A stretch of 36,538 bases of DNA from Rubrivivax sp. (GTDB taxonomy: Bacteria > Pseudomonadota > Gammaproteobacteria > Burkholderiales > Burkholderiaceae_C). The notes under the pieces are model-generated. The model saw nothing but the letters and a program-made list of their open reading frames with translations. It ran no database searches and was not told the DNA's origin. The position numbers were made by a program, and so were the translations under genes. This document shows positions 14,175-23,014 of this stretch, piece by piece (within the stretch, counting starts at the first letter, position 1; each line of letters begins with the position of its first letter). Location: the NCBI GenBank assembly GCA_016789865.1, contig JAEUPC010000186.1:1-36538 (forward strand). Direction: 5' to 3'.

Positions 14175-16598
14175 GTGCCCGTGGAAGAGAGCTTCCGGTT
14201 CGCAGCGGTCGAGGTCCGCACCGCACAACGGCAAGTGCTGGTTGACGGCCGGCCGGCGGCGATCGGCGCGCGCGCCTTCGATGTGTTGCTCATGCTGATC
14301 GAGCATCGCGACCGCGTGGTCTCCAAGGACGAGTTGATCGACCGGGTCTGGGCAGGGCTTGTCGTCGAGGAGAACAACCTCCAGGTCCAGATCAGCACCC
14401 TGCGCAAACTTCTCGGCGCTGGCGCGATCGCGACCATTCCGGCACGCGGGTACCGCTGGGTGGCCCAGCCAGAGCCGCATCGCTTGCTGCCGGCCGCGGA
14501 GGCCTCGGACGCGGCCGTGCGTGGGCCCACGTCACCATTGCCCAAGCCGCGCACGCCCTTCTTCGGGCGCGAGCGCGAGAAACGGCAAGCCCTTGCGCAC
14601 CTGGGCGACGGTTCGTTGCTCACCTTGATCGGCATCGGCGGCAGTGGCAAGACCCGGCTGGCGCTCGAGATCGCCCGGGAAGCGCAGGCGAGCTTCCCCG
14701 ATGGTGTCGCCTTCGTTGATCTGGCGGCCGTGGGCGACCCACAGGACGTGCCCATCATGGTCGCCCACGGGCTGGGCATCCCAGAGATTCTGGGCACGCC
14801 GGTCCTGCAACGGCTCCAGGAGCGCCTTCGCAGCTCGCGGATGCTGCTCGTGCTCGACAACTGCGAGCACCTGCTGGAGCCCGTGGCCACGCTGGTCGAT
14901 GCGGTGCTGGGCTGCAGCGACTCCGTGCGCGTGCTGGTCACCAGCCGCGAGGCGCTCGGCATCGCGGGCGAGCACCTGCAGAGCGTGGGAGCGCTGCAAC
15001 TTGCCCCTGCCGAGGACGTGGCTGCGCTGCGCGACAGCGATGCCGTGAAGCTGTTCGTCGACCGTGCCCACTTGGTGGACCCGGAGTTCCAGATCGACGA
15101 ACGCAACGCCGCGGCGCTGCACGAAGTCTGCCGGCGCCTCGACGGCATTCCACTGGCCCTCGAACTGGCCGCGGCGCGGCTCAGCGTGTTGACCGTGGAC
15201 CAGCTCGGGGCGCGGCTGGACGACCGCTTGCGTCTGTTGTCCGGCGGGCGTCGAGCGCTGCCTCGGCAGCAAACGCTCGATGCGGTCGTGCGCTGGAGCT
15301 ACGAGCATCTGAGCGCCGCCGAGCAGCGGCTGCTGCAGCGCCTTGCCGTCTTCAGCGGCGGCTCGACGATCGAGGCCGCCGCCGCCGTCGCGGCGGCGGA
15401 AGCGCCCGAGCACGAAGTCATCGAACAGCTCTCGAGCCTGGCGGCAAAGTCGCTGATCGGGCTGGTTGTCGACGGATCGGAACCGCGCCATCGGATCCTG
15501 GAGACCGTGCGCCTGTTTGCGCTGGAGCGGCTGGACGAGAGCGGGCAAGCGGGCGTTGCGCGCGATCGGCACCTGGCCTTCTTCGCGAACAGGGCCGAAG
15601 AGTTGATTGCGCACTCGGACCCGCGCGTGCGCGCGAGCGCGTACGCCGTTCTCGACGCCGACCGCGACAACCTGATCGCGGCCCTGCGCTATGGCGCCCA
15701 TGGCGGCACGCCGAGCGAGGCCTGGCGGCTGGCCCGCTGGCTCGGGGGATACTGGGCAAGGTGCGGGCTGTTCGAGGTCGCTCACGCGCTGCTCGAAGCG
15801 ATGCTCGCAACCACCGGACCCCAACTTCAGGGTGCGACGAGGCTCATGGCGCTTCGCGCTACGAGTGACGCGGCGCTGCAGACCGGACGGTATCAACGAG
15901 TGATGCAGTTGGCCGAAGAGCATCTGCAGCTCTCACGAGCGCTGCACGATCAAGGCGAGGAGTTCGGTGCGCTGGGCGACATCGCCGTGGCCGCCCTGGC
16001 GTCGAACGATGCGCTGCGGGCCTGGTCCCAGGTCGAGTCGATGGAGGCGCTGTGCGCGCAGCGACCCGAGCGTCTTCGGCTCGTTCGGCACTTCAAGGCG
16101 GAAACCTTGCGAGCGCAGGGTCGCCTCGACGAGGCCGAGTCGCTGTTCCGCCGGAACCTGGACGAGGCGGTCGCGAACGGCACGCAGAGCGCCATCCTGC
16201 ACGGGGCCGTCTGCCTGGCACTGACCGCGCTTGCGCGACCGGATCTCGCCAGTTCCCGCTCGTGGACCGAGCGGGCCATCGAAGTGCGCGCGCGCAGCGA
16301 ACAAGGGTTCTACGGCGTTGGTCACATCCTGCTCATCGCTGCAGCGCTGCATGCTGCGGACCAGGCTTGGCAAGCGGCGGCGCGCCTGCACGGTGCAGCC
16401 GAGGCGCATTTGCAGCACACCGGCCAGAGAATCGAGCCGATCGACATGGCGCCCCTCGCACCTTTCCTGGCGCAGGCGCGCTCGGGCCTGGCGGCCGACG
16501 CGTATGCGAAGGCCCATGACGAAGGCCGCGCGCTCGACGATCGGTCGATCGTGTCGCTGGCGGCAGACTGCCTGCCCCGCAGCCGAAAACGCCCTTGA
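14175..16598 (+). CDS. Large transcriptional regulator: winged-helix DNA-binding domain + NB-ARC-type ATPase + helical repeats
   Basis: This 807-residue protein starts with an OmpR-type winged-helix domain (about residues 5-100; ARAFDVLLMLIEHRDRVVSK, then IPARGYRWV). A STAND/NB-ARC ATPase follows: Walker A GIGGSGKT near residues 153-160, Walker B LLVLDNCEH near 224-232, sensor VLVTSRE and the GIPLALELAAARL motif. The C-terminal half is helical and TPR-like. Such proteins are signal-activated, ATP-dependent regulators; the ligand is unknown. GTG 14175 is chosen because AAGGAG lies 8 bases before it. An upstream GTG at 14106 and ATG at 14121 are in frame but lack such a site. The stop overlaps the amidase start (TGATG), so the two are coupled. 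Confidence 0.85.
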   Translation: MPVEESFRFAAVEVRTAQRQVLVDGRPAAIGARAFDVLLMLIEHRDRVVSKDELIDRVWAGLVVEENNLQVQISTLRKLLGAGAIATIPARGYRWVAQPEPHRLLPAAEASDAAVRGPTSPLPKPRTPFFGREREKRQALAHLGDGSLLTLIGIGGSGKTRLALEIAREAQASFPDGVAFVDLAAVGDPQDVPIMVAHGLGIPEILGTPVLQRLQERLRSSRMLLVLDNCEHLLEPVATLVDAVLGCSDSVRVLVTSREALGIAGEHLQSVGALQLAPAEDVAALRDSDAVKLFVDRAHLVDPEFQIDERNAAALHEVCRRLDGIPLALELAAARLSVLTVDQLGARLDDRLRLLSGGRRALPRQQTLDAVVRWSYEHLSAAEQRLLQRLAVFSGGSTIEAAAAVAAAEAPEHEVIEQLSSLAAKSLIGLVVDGSEPRHRILETVRLFALERLDESGQAGVARDRHLAFFANRAEELIAHSDPRVRASAYAVLDADRDNLIAALRYGAHGGTPSEAWRLARWLGGYWARCGLFEVAHALLEAMLATTGPQLQGATRLMALRATSDAALQTGRYQRVMQLAEEHLQLSRALHDQGEEFGALGDIAVAALASNDALRAWSQVESMEALCAQRPERLRLVRHFKAETLRAQGRLDEAESLFRRNLDEAVANGTQSAILHGAVCLALTALARPDLASSRSWTERAIEVRARSEQGFYGVGHILLIAAALHAADQAWQAAARLHGAAEAHLQHTGQRIEPIDMAPLAPFLAQARSGLAADAYAKAHDEGRALDDRSIVSLAADCLPRSRKRP

Positions 16599-18304
16599 TG
16601 ATGAGAGCCGTCGTGCTGGCCTGTCTGGGGATCGGCATCGCCACGGCGCTGGCCGTGCACGCCCAGCCCGCGCTGCCTACCACGCCAGCGGGCCAGCCCT
16701 TCGCCGTGGTCGAGGCGAGCATTGCGGACATGCGCCGGGCGATGGACGACGGCCGCACCACGTCGCGCGAGATCGTTGCGCAGCACCTGCTGCGCATCGC
16801 GCTCTACGAGGATCGGTTGAACGCCGTCATCGCGGTCAACCCGGGTGCGCTGCGCGACGCCGACGAGCGCGACCGCGAGCGCGCGCGGGGCTTGGTCCGC
16901 GGGCCACTGCACGGCATCCCGATCGCGCTGAAGGACAACATCCACACCCTCGACATGCCGACCACGGGCGGCGTGCTCGCCTTCCACGACCTGCGGCCTG
17001 CGTACGAAGCCACGCTCACGCGGTTGCTGCGCGAGGCGGGCGCGGTGATCATCGCCAAGACCGTCATGACGGAGCTGGGCCACTGGGTGGGTGACGAGCC
17101 CGGAAACTACAACGCGGTCTCGGGCCACGCCATGAATCCGTACGACCCGCGACGCGATCCGCGGCAGGTGACGTTCGACGGCCGCCCGGCGCTCAGCACC
17201 GGCGGCTCCAGCTCGGGCGCAGGCACGGCCGCGAGCTTCTGGGCGGCCAACGTCGGCACCGAAACCTCGGGCTCGATCCTGTTCCCGGCCAACCTGACCA
17301 TGCTCGCCGCCATCAAGCCGACGCTCGGGCGCGTCAGCCGCCACGGCATCATCCCGCTGACCGCGGACCAGGACACCGCCGGCCCGATGGCCCGCAGCGT
17401 CACCGACGCCGCCATCCTGCTGGGTGCGCTCGAAGGGCCCGCGCCCGATCCGAACGACCCGGCGACCCGAGCCTGCACGCCGCCGCCGAACCGCGACTAC
17501 ACCGCGTTCCTGGAAGGCGACGCGCTGAAAGGCGCGCGCATCGGCATCCCGCGGGCCCACTTCTACGACAAGGCCAACGTTGCGGGCAGCCAGGAGCCGC
17601 GCGGTGGCCTCGACCCCGAGCGGGCGCAGGTGATGGCCGAGGCGATCGCGATCCTGCAGCAGCAGGGCGCGGTGATCGTCGACCCCGCCAACCTGCCGAG
17701 CGTGCTCGCGACCGACCGGGAGCGCAACGTCTTGGCGTGGGAGATCTGCGAGAAGGCCAAGGGGCAGGACGGCGACTGCTCGGTGGTGCTCAAGTACGGC
17801 TTCAAGCGCGACTTCAACCGCTGGCTGGCCTCGCTCGGACCCACGGCGCCGCTGAAGACGCTGACCGAGCTGCGCGACTGGAACCGCACGCACGAGCGCG
17901 CGGGTGCGATCCGCTACGGACAGGCCTTGCTCGACATCTCCGACGAGTTGCACCTCGAACAGGACCGCGCGCGCTACGAGGCAGATCGCGCGCGCGGCCT
18001 CAGGCTGGCGGGTGAACAGGGCATCGACGCCGCGTTTGCCGAGCATCGACTCGACGCACTGCTGTTTCCCGGCGGATCCGGTGCAGACGTGGCGGCCATC
18101 CCCGGCTACCCGACGGTGATCGTGCCGTTCGGCATGGTGCCCAACGCACCCAGAGTCGCGTTCCCGCCGGGCTTCGACGCGAAGCCGGCACCCTTTGGGG
18201 TGAGCTTCAGCGGGCGCGCGTGCAGCGAGCCGCGGCTCATCGCGCTGGCCTATGCCTTCGAGCAGGCGACGAAGCGGCGGGCGCGGCCGCCGGACCTGCC
18301 GTAG
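16598..18304 (+). CDS. Amidase signature family hydrolase with signal peptide
   Basis: This 568-residue protein belongs to the amidase signature family. The Lys-cisSer-Ser triad is recognisable: Lys112 in PIALKDNI, the glycine/serine loop STGGSSSGAGTAA (about 200-212), and nucleophile Ser226 in GTETSGSI. The N-terminus (MMRAVVLACLGIGIATALAV, then HAQP) is a signal peptide, so the enzyme likely acts in the periplasm, hydrolysing an amide or sometimes an ester; the substrate is unknown. The ATG at 16598 shares one base with the regulator's stop; there is no independent Shine-Dalgarno site, so translation is probably coupled. The pairing suggests that the regulator senses or controls use of the amide substrate or product. 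Confidence 0.85.
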   Translation: MMRAVVLACLGIGIATALAVHAQPALPTTPAGQPFAVVEASIADMRRAMDDGRTTSREIVAQHLLRIALYEDRLNAVIAVNPGALRDADERDRERARGLVRGPLHGIPIALKDNIHTLDMPTTGGVLAFHDLRPAYEATLTRLLREAGAVIIAKTVMTELGHWVGDEPGNYNAVSGHAMNPYDPRRDPRQVTFDGRPALSTGGSSSGAGTAASFWAANVGTETSGSILFPANLTMLAAIKPTLGRVSRHGIIPLTADQDTAGPMARSVTDAAILLGALEGPAPDPNDPATRACTPPPNRDYTAFLEGDALKGARIGIPRAHFYDKANVAGSQEPRGGLDPERAQVMAEAIAILQQQGAVIVDPANLPSVLATDRERNVLAWEICEKAKGQDGDCSVVLKYGFKRDFNRWLASLGPTAPLKTLTELRDWNRTHERAGAIRYGQALLDISDELHLEQDRARYEADRARGLRLAGEQGIDAAFAEHRLDALLFPGGSGADVAAIPGYPTVIVPFGMVPNAPRVAFPPGFDAKPAPFGVSFSGRACSEPRLIALAYAFEQATKRRARPPDLP

Positions 18305-18351
18305 GGGGGTCGCTGGAGCGCACCCGAACTGGCCGGAGCGCAGGCTTGTTG

Positions 18352-18408
18352 GTGCCGACCGAAAACTGAGCCACTTCTGAGGGTCGTGCCGACCTAGAAC
18401 GGAGCCAG
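18352..18408 (+). mobile_element. Imperfect 23-bp end repeats of an IS21-family remnant
   Basis: Two copies, 18352-18374 and 18386-18408, start GTGCCGACC and share the GAGCCA/GGAGCCA core. They are spaced 34 bases apart and precede a decayed transposase start. Multiple short repeats in a terminal region are characteristic of IS21-family ends. The A/T tract at 18424-18432 also matches the usual layout. No opposite end was found. Confidence 0.55.
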
Positions 18409-18452
18409 GTGTTCAACCTGCCCAATTTTTTTTGTGCAGCGGGGAGCCATGA

Positions 18453-18680
18453 GTGATCACCATGGATCAGATCGGATGGATTCGACGGCTGCGCCGCCGC
18501 AAGCACAAGAGCGAGCGCGAGATCGCGTGCATCACTGGGTTGTCGCGCAACACGGTGGCCCAACGATTGCATGGCGGCAGTCATCGTGAGTTCGTTCACC
18601 CGCGTTCACGGGCAGCAAGCGCACACAGCTGTCGTTCGGCCAGTGGAGTCGAGCGGCAGCTGATGGCCGGATGCGGCTGA
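18453..18680 (+). pseudogene. Truncated IS21-family IstA transposase (N-terminal HTH only)
   Basis: The 75-codon frame begins MITMDQIGWIRRLRRRKHKS and continues with a helix-turn-helix (EREIACITGLSRNTVAQRL) like the N-terminus of IstA. After about 42 residues the similarity ends and the frame runs into unrelated sequence; intact IstA is several hundred residues. The IstB helper ATPase is absent. It is a dead relic marking past insertion. The ~90 bases from here to the toxin gene stop show nothing recognisable. Confidence 0.6.
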
Positions 18681-18772
18681 TGAACGCTCCCTAAGTGCCC
18701 ACGATGCCCGAAGACGCTCGGCTGAGTCCATCGCGCGCCGACTCCGAAGCCGACCGTCGATGGGCCCGCGCG

Positions 18773-19072
18773 CTACTGCGCCTCGTCGAACGCCGCATCG
18801 ACATCGCGCGCGCTGTGCAGCACGCGCACCACGTCGATGCCATCCTTCATCGGCAGGTAGAAGATGACGTAGCGCCGGAACGGATGGCTTCGCAGCTCAT
18901 CCGCCAGCTCCGGTCGCGCTCGCCCCATCAGTGGCTGCGTCGCGAGCAGCTCGAACGTCGCACCGATCTGATCGACCCAGCGATCGGCCGCGTCGAGGTT
19001 GTCTTCGGCGATGTGGTCCCAGATGTCCAGGAGGTCGAGTGCAGCCTGCGGCCGGCGACTGACTTGCGCCAC
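18773..19072 (-). CDS. ParE/RelE-type toxin
   Basis: This 99-residue toxin has the family pattern: LDIWDHIAEDNLDAADRWVD, LATQPLMGRARPEL, and a C-terminal RRYVIFYLP...VVRVLHSARDV. ParE members poison DNA gyrase and RelE members cleave mRNA; the ParD-like partner favours ParE. The start is taken as GTG 19072 (VAQVSRRPQAALD), 5 bases after the antitoxin stop, since the upstream extension overlaps the antitoxin gene in another frame. The pair is probably one autoregulated operon. It sits between an IS remnant and a recombinase gene, a usual place for a stabilising module. Confidence 0.85.
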   Translation of the reverse strand: MAQVSRRPQAALDLLDIWDHIAEDNLDAADRWVDQIGATFELLATQPLMGRARPELADELRSHPFRRYVIFYLPMKDGIDVVRVLHSARDVDAAFDEAQ

Positions 19073-19077
19073 GGTGC

Positions 19078-19338
19078 CTACTTGCCCGGTCGGGTCTTGC
19101 GTGCGCGCGCCTGAGCCTTGACCTCGGCAGCGCTCCACTTCTTCGTGGGGCCGCTGGCCAGGCCCTGGCGGATGTCATCGCGCAACTGCTCGAGCTTGGC
19201 CGAGCGCAGCCGGTCTTGCTCGTCCATCAGGCGCAGCGCCTCGCGCACAACCTCACTGGCCGAGGTGTACAGCCCCGACGCGACCTTCGAGCGCACCAGC
19301 GCCTCGAGCTGCGGTGTGAGGTTGACATTCATGCCCAT
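19078..19338 (-). CDS. ParD/CopG-type antitoxin
   Basis: This 86-residue protein has a ribbon-helix-helix N-terminus (MNVNLTPQLEALVRSKV, then GLYTSASEVVREALRLMDE). It also has a charged C-terminal tail likely to wrap the toxin. It should neutralise the adjacent toxin and repress the shared promoter. The start is ATG 19338, with GGAG 6 bases upstream; the in-frame ATG at 19332 is an alternative. Upstream, TTGACA and TAGAAT hexamers are present on the minus strand but too close together (8 bases) to form one canonical promoter. Confidence 0.85.
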   Translation of the reverse strand: MGMNVNLTPQLEALVRSKVASGLYTSASEVVREALRLMDEQDRLRSAKLEQLRDDIRQGLASGPTKKWSAAEVKAQARARKTRPGK

Positions 19339-19456
19339 GCGGGTCTCCGGGTTGGTTGTTGAATTCTATCAAGAACTGTCAAAGATGGACATCCGGTGCC
19401 GGCCGGCATCGGCGCTGTTGCGGCGGCGCCCTGCCGCTACAAGTTGGAGGTCCATC

Positions 19457-20086
19457 ATGGACGCAACCCCCTCAGGCCGATCACACCACCGCGAACCCTG
19501 GAACAAGGGCAAGCTGACCGGGCAGAAGGCGCCGTTCAAGCCCAAGGACGTGTGGGCGATGCGCGCGCGCATGCAGCAGGAGCACCGCACGCGCGAGCTG
19601 GCGCTGCTCAACCTGGGCATGGGCAGCAAGCTGCGCGGCTGCGACTTGGTGGCGCTGCGCGTGCGCGATCTGCAGCATGGCGGGCAACTCGCACCGCGGG
19701 CGATCGTTACGCAGCACAAGACCGGGCGGCCGGTGCAGTTCGAGATCACGCCGCCGACGCGGGCATCGGTGCAAGCGTGGATCGTCGAAGCCCGCCTGAA
19801 GCCCGAGGACTACCTGTTCCCGAGCCGCATCCATCGGTCGCCGCACATCTGCACCCGGCAGTACGCGCGCATGCTGCGGCAGTGGGTGCGTGACGCGGAC
19901 CTCGACTGGACGGCCTACGGCACGCATTCGATTCGACGCACGAAGGCAGCGCTGATCTACCAGAAGACCAAGAACCTGCGTGCGGTGCAGCTGTTGCTGG
20001 GTCACAGCAAGCTGGAGAGCACGGTGCGCTATCTGGGCGTGGATGTGCACGATGCGCTGGAGATCTCTGAGCAGACGGAGATCTGA
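19457..20086 (+). CDS. Small tyrosine recombinase/integrase (catalytic domain only)
   Basis: This 209-residue protein has the catalytic elements of tyrosine recombinases: the first Arg in GSKLRGCDLVALRVRDL, H-x-x-R in THSIRRTKAAL, and the nucleophile region LLGHSKLESTVRYLGVD with His and Tyr. It lacks the large N-terminal arm- and core-binding domains of phage integrases; its opening EPWNKGKLTGQKAPFKPKDV is typical of a short family common on proteobacterial plasmids and islands. GGAGG at 19446-19450 is 6 bases before ATG 19457; the longer in-frame upstream extension overlaps the antitoxin gene and is rejected. It probably mediated or resolved movement of nearby DNA. No attachment-site duplication was recognised. 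Confidence 0.85.
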   Translation: MDATPSGRSHHREPWNKGKLTGQKAPFKPKDVWAMRARMQQEHRTRELALLNLGMGSKLRGCDLVALRVRDLQHGGQLAPRAIVTQHKTGRPVQFEITPPTRASVQAWIVEARLKPEDYLFPSRIHRSPHICTRQYARMLRQWVRDADLDWTAYGTHSIRRTKAALIYQKTKNLRAVQLLLGHSKLESTVRYLGVDVHDALEISEQTEI

Positions 20087-20525
20087 GACATCGGCCGCCG
20101 GCGCGCCTGGCCACCGCAGCGCGCCGGCATCTGGTTGCGAGAGCGCGCGTGACTGAGTTGTCGAGAGATGCGCGGCCGTATGTCCGCACAGCGGACGCTG
20201 GTCTTCGGGTTTCGACCCGTTGCGGTCACTGGATGCCGTTCTGGCGCAATGACCGGTACCTCTTCAAGAGCAGGCACGGCCGCGTCGAACCGACACAAAC
20301 GAAGAGGTGAAGTGATCCTGAGCTGAGTCTGAACTGCCCCACATGCAAACGACGACAGCGCGGGTGACACCAGCTTGTGTAAGTAAGTACCCGAGCTGGG
20401 GAACATCCATGATGCGGTTCACTGACTGGAGCTCCCGGCCGTGCCAATGCGGCTGCCTGTAAGCGCCTGCGGTGTTGCAATTCCTCGCGGGTCACGGCAT
20501 CCGTTAGCCATGAAAGTTTCTTGCC
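20087..20525. other. Non-coding stretch after the recombinase gene
   Basis: No convincing gene is seen in this 439-base interval. It contains two small dyads: GTCCGC-ACA-GCGGAC (about 20179-20193) and CGGGT-TTCG-ACCCG (about 20205-20218). Neither is followed by a T-run. The stretch may hold remains of a mobile element, and base composition shifts toward A/T around 20240-20420. Confidence 0.4.
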
Positions 20526-21584
20526 TCATCCCACTGCGGCGCGGAGGACGCGCATGTAGTTGCCGCCTGCAATCTTTCCCGCCTCTTCCGAAGTGAACCC
20601 TCCGCGCAGCATCGCCGCTATCAGGTTGACCCACTGCGAATAGTCTTGCAGCGCGCCTGGGACGACTTGTTGATCGGTCCCCACGCAGACGTGGTCCACG
20701 CCTACTATTTCGGCCATTTCCTTGAGTCCGTCGACGTACTTGTCGAGGCTCTCAAAGATGGCCCAGATCCCGATGGCACCGTCTGTTTCCGCAACCGCCC
20801 GCGCATGATCAGGGGTCACGCATCGGGCGGCCAATCGCGTCGATGCCATCGCCCGAGAGCCCACGAGCGCCGTGTGCGATAGCAGCAGCGGCTTGGAGGA
20901 GACTCTCGCCGCAGCCTTGGCCGTCTGTTCGGTGGCGTGGGCCACATCAACGACCATTCCCAAGCGATGGCAGGCACGGATCACCTCGGCGCCAAACTCG
21001 GTCACCCCGTCGTGAGTCACCACGCCCGTCTGGAAGTCGCCAATATCGTTGGGGGTGTAGTGAACAAGCTGGGCGGCGCGGATGCCGCGCTGATGCGCTT
21101 CTTCCAGACGCTCCAGCTTTCCTTCCATGAAGTCCAAACCCTCGACGCCGCCGATCACCGATGGCTGACCTGAAGCGTGGGCGGATTCCAAATCGCCTGC
21201 CGTCAGTGCGCGCAGTAGGCCATGGTGCGTCACCATGGCGTCGACCCAGGCGAGTCGTTCCAGATGGTGCGCGTAGAGCTCACCCGCCCTCGGCGAGCGG
21301 GTGATCGAGGTGACCCCGGCTGCATTCCTGCCAAGAAGCGGTTCGTCCGGGATCTCCGACAGGCACACCGCGGCAAGAGACCCGGCCCGCATCCCGGCTG
21401 CAAGGTTGCCGTTGGGCGGCGCTGGAGAGTAGATGCCCTGCGGTCCGCCGTGCGTGTGGACGTCCACCGAGATGGTCTTGCGCAGAACCTCCAGTGCCTT
21501 GGCGCCGACCTCGGCAATCTGGGCGGCTTCGGTCGAGCCGTTCGGTCCGACACCGCCGCTGAGGATGGCCTGGACCGACGCCAT
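20526..21584 (-). CDS. Membrane dipeptidase-like metallohydrolase (peptidase M19)
   Basis: This 352-residue member of the renal dipeptidase (M19) family has probable metal ligands in order: SVDVHTHGG near the start, GGVEGLDF (Glu), VVDVAHATEQ (His), LLLSHTAL (His) and CVGTDQQ (Asp). M19 enzymes cleave dipeptides, including D-amino-acid ones, and some act on other amides or lactones. No signal peptide is seen with start ATG 21584, chosen for the GGAG 7 bases upstream; an in-frame ATG at 21647 lacks a ribosome-binding site. It follows the TctC-like gene by 175 bases on the same strand. Its role in the catabolic region is unclear. Confidence 0.82.
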   Translation of the reverse strand: MASVQAILSGGVGPNGSTEAAQIAEVGAKALEVLRKTISVDVHTHGGPQGIYSPAPPNGNLAAGMRAGSLAAVCLSEIPDEPLLGRNAAGVTSITRSPRAGELYAHHLERLAWVDAMVTHHGLLRALTAGDLESAHASGQPSVIGGVEGLDFMEGKLERLEEAHQRGIRAAQLVHYTPNDIGDFQTGVVTHDGVTEFGAEVIRACHRLGMVVDVAHATEQTAKAAARVSSKPLLLSHTALVGSRAMASTRLAARCVTPDHARAVAETDGAIGIWAIFESLDKYVDGLKEMAEIVGVDHVCVGTDQQVVPGALQDYSQWVNLIAAMLRGGFTSEEAGKIAGGNYMRVLRAAVG

Positions 21585-21759
21585 CGGCGCGCTCCAGATC
21601 GAGTGGCGGCACGGGGTGCCAACCGCGTGGAGGTGAGCGCAGCACATGACTGGTCAGAGGACCATCAGAATGATCACCTTGGTGAAAACGCGACAAACAC
21701 TGCGCCGGCTGTTTGCCCACCTTGTGACCGAAGGGGCCGGCCGGACCTCATGGGCACCG

Positions 21760-22764
21760 CTACTCCGGAACGACGCCCAACGTCGCAAGCGTGTTCTTCC
21801 ACACGATCGCCTCCTCGGCGTACTCCTTGGCGAACTGCGCCGGTGAAGACTGGACCAATGTGCCCGAGCCTGACAGGCGTGCCTCCATTGATTTGCGTGC
21901 AGGTTCATCCGCATATGCCGTGCTGAACGCGCGCGCGATGACGTTGACCACTGCTGCCGGCGTGCCCTTGGGCGCGAAGATCCCGCCCCAGGATATGGGC
22001 AGGAAGCCCTTGTAGCCGACGGCCTCATCGAGCGTGGGTACGTCCGGCAGGCCGGGGAGCCGCTTGCCGTCGATCACCGCGAGCGCATGCAACTCCTTCG
22101 CGTCGATCTGGCCCTTCACCGAGAGATACCCGCTCATGGCAAGTTGCGTGTCATCGCGTAGAAGGCCGATGGTCAATGGGCCCATACCGTTGTAGTCGAC
22201 CGCCGAGTAGCGCACTCCCATCGGTTTCGCCAGCGCCGCCATCGAGACGGTGAAGAACGACGCGGGGCCAGCTCCGCCAAAAAAGATGCCTTGCGGCGTG
22301 AACTTGCTCAACGCCACCATCTCGGCCATCGTCTTCGCGCGCTGCGCCGTCTTCGCATTGGTGACGAACACGACCGGAGCGTTGAAGACACGGTAAACCG
22401 GTATCAGGTCCGTCAGCGGATCGAAGCGCAGGCTCTTGGTCGTGTACTTCGCCAGGAGCATGCTCGGACTTGCCATCAGTAGCGTGTGACCATCGTTCGC
22501 GGTCAGCACGTACTCGGTGCCGATGATGCCTCCCGCGCCCGCCTTGTTCTCCACAACGACAGGCTGCCCCCAGAGTTCCGCCAGCCGTGGCGCGAGAAGA
22601 CGCGCGACCGTGTCGGTCTGCGAACCCGGGCCGGTGCCGATCACGAGCTTCACCGTTCGGGTGGGCCAAGCCGGAGCCTGGGCGAAGGACGAATGCGACG
22701 ACAGAGCGGCGGCAGCGGCCAAAAGGAACTTGCGGCGGCTCGAAGAAGTGCTGAGGAATTTCAT
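21760..22764 (-). CDS. Tripartite tricarboxylate transporter-family binding protein (Bug/TctC)
   Basis: This 334-residue Bug-family protein has an N-terminal export signal (SRRKFLLAAAAALSSHSSFAQA, possibly Tat-like with an Arg pair). Characteristic segments follow: WPTRTVKLVIGTGPGSQTD, VVVENKAGAGGIIGTEYV, and GGAGPASFFTVSMAAL. It binds an organic acid in the periplasm. The membrane partners TctA/TctB are not encoded in the window, as is usual for the many orphan Bug proteins of Burkholderiales. ATG 22764 is preferred to 22800, because the signal starts there. It precedes the dipeptidase gene, and a shared candidate operator lies 127 bases upstream. Confidence 0.9.
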   Translation of the reverse strand: MKFLSTSSSRRKFLLAAAAALSSHSSFAQAPAWPTRTVKLVIGTGPGSQTDTVARLLAPRLAELWGQPVVVENKAGAGGIIGTEYVLTANDGHTLLMASPSMLLAKYTTKSLRFDPLTDLIPVYRVFNAPVVFVTNAKTAQRAKTMAEMVALSKFTPQGIFFGGAGPASFFTVSMAALAKPMGVRYSAVDYNGMGPLTIGLLRDDTQLAMSGYLSVKGQIDAKELHALAVIDGKRLPGLPDVPTLDEAVGYKGFLPISWGGIFAPKGTPAAVVNVIARAFSTAYADEPARKSMEARLSGSGTLVQSSPAQFAKEYAEEAIVWKNTLATLGVVPE

Positions 22765-22890
22765 AGGTCTCACCTGCGGTTGAATCCGGACCATCGTCAA
22801 ACAACGTGGGCTGCTCTCAGGTCAACGGCAGACAGCCTGAACCTGTGGCAGTGAATCGTAGTAAGGACGCCGCGAACCGGAAGTGGAGCG

Positions 22891-22905
22891 TCCATCATGT
22901 GGATG
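22891..22905. promoter_or_regulatory. Candidate IclR-type operator (copy 1)
   Basis: TCCATCATGTGGATG has partial dyad symmetry (TCCA...TGGA). It matches 13 of 15 bases of the sequence at 32301-32315, in the same orientation and at a similar distance from a minus-strand gene start. A further dyad GTTTC-GCGAA-GAAAC lies immediately beside it at 22905-22919. Confidence 0.4.
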
Positions 22906-23014
22906 TTTCGCGAAGAAACTACCTCAAGCTTGACTCCAAGCCTTGATGCAAGTCGGCCAATGCACCTCGCATCAATGCCTGCGGCGGCTAGTTGCCCATA
23001 TCGTGGCGGTGCAT

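Noticed and set aside
16322-18046. 574-codon minus-strand frame opposite the regulator and amidase genes
   Set aside because: No recognisable domain, and it covers two conserved plus-strand genes.
19363-19382. TTGACA and TAGAAT on the minus strand before the ParD-type gene as a sigma-70 promoter
   Set aside because: Only 8 bases separate the hexamers, so they cannot form one canonical promoter; the real start is undetermined.
22943-22975. TTGATGC / GCATCAA inverted repeat after the acyl-CoA dehydrogenase gene as terminator
   Set aside because: The 19-base loop is long and no T-run follows, so it was not called.
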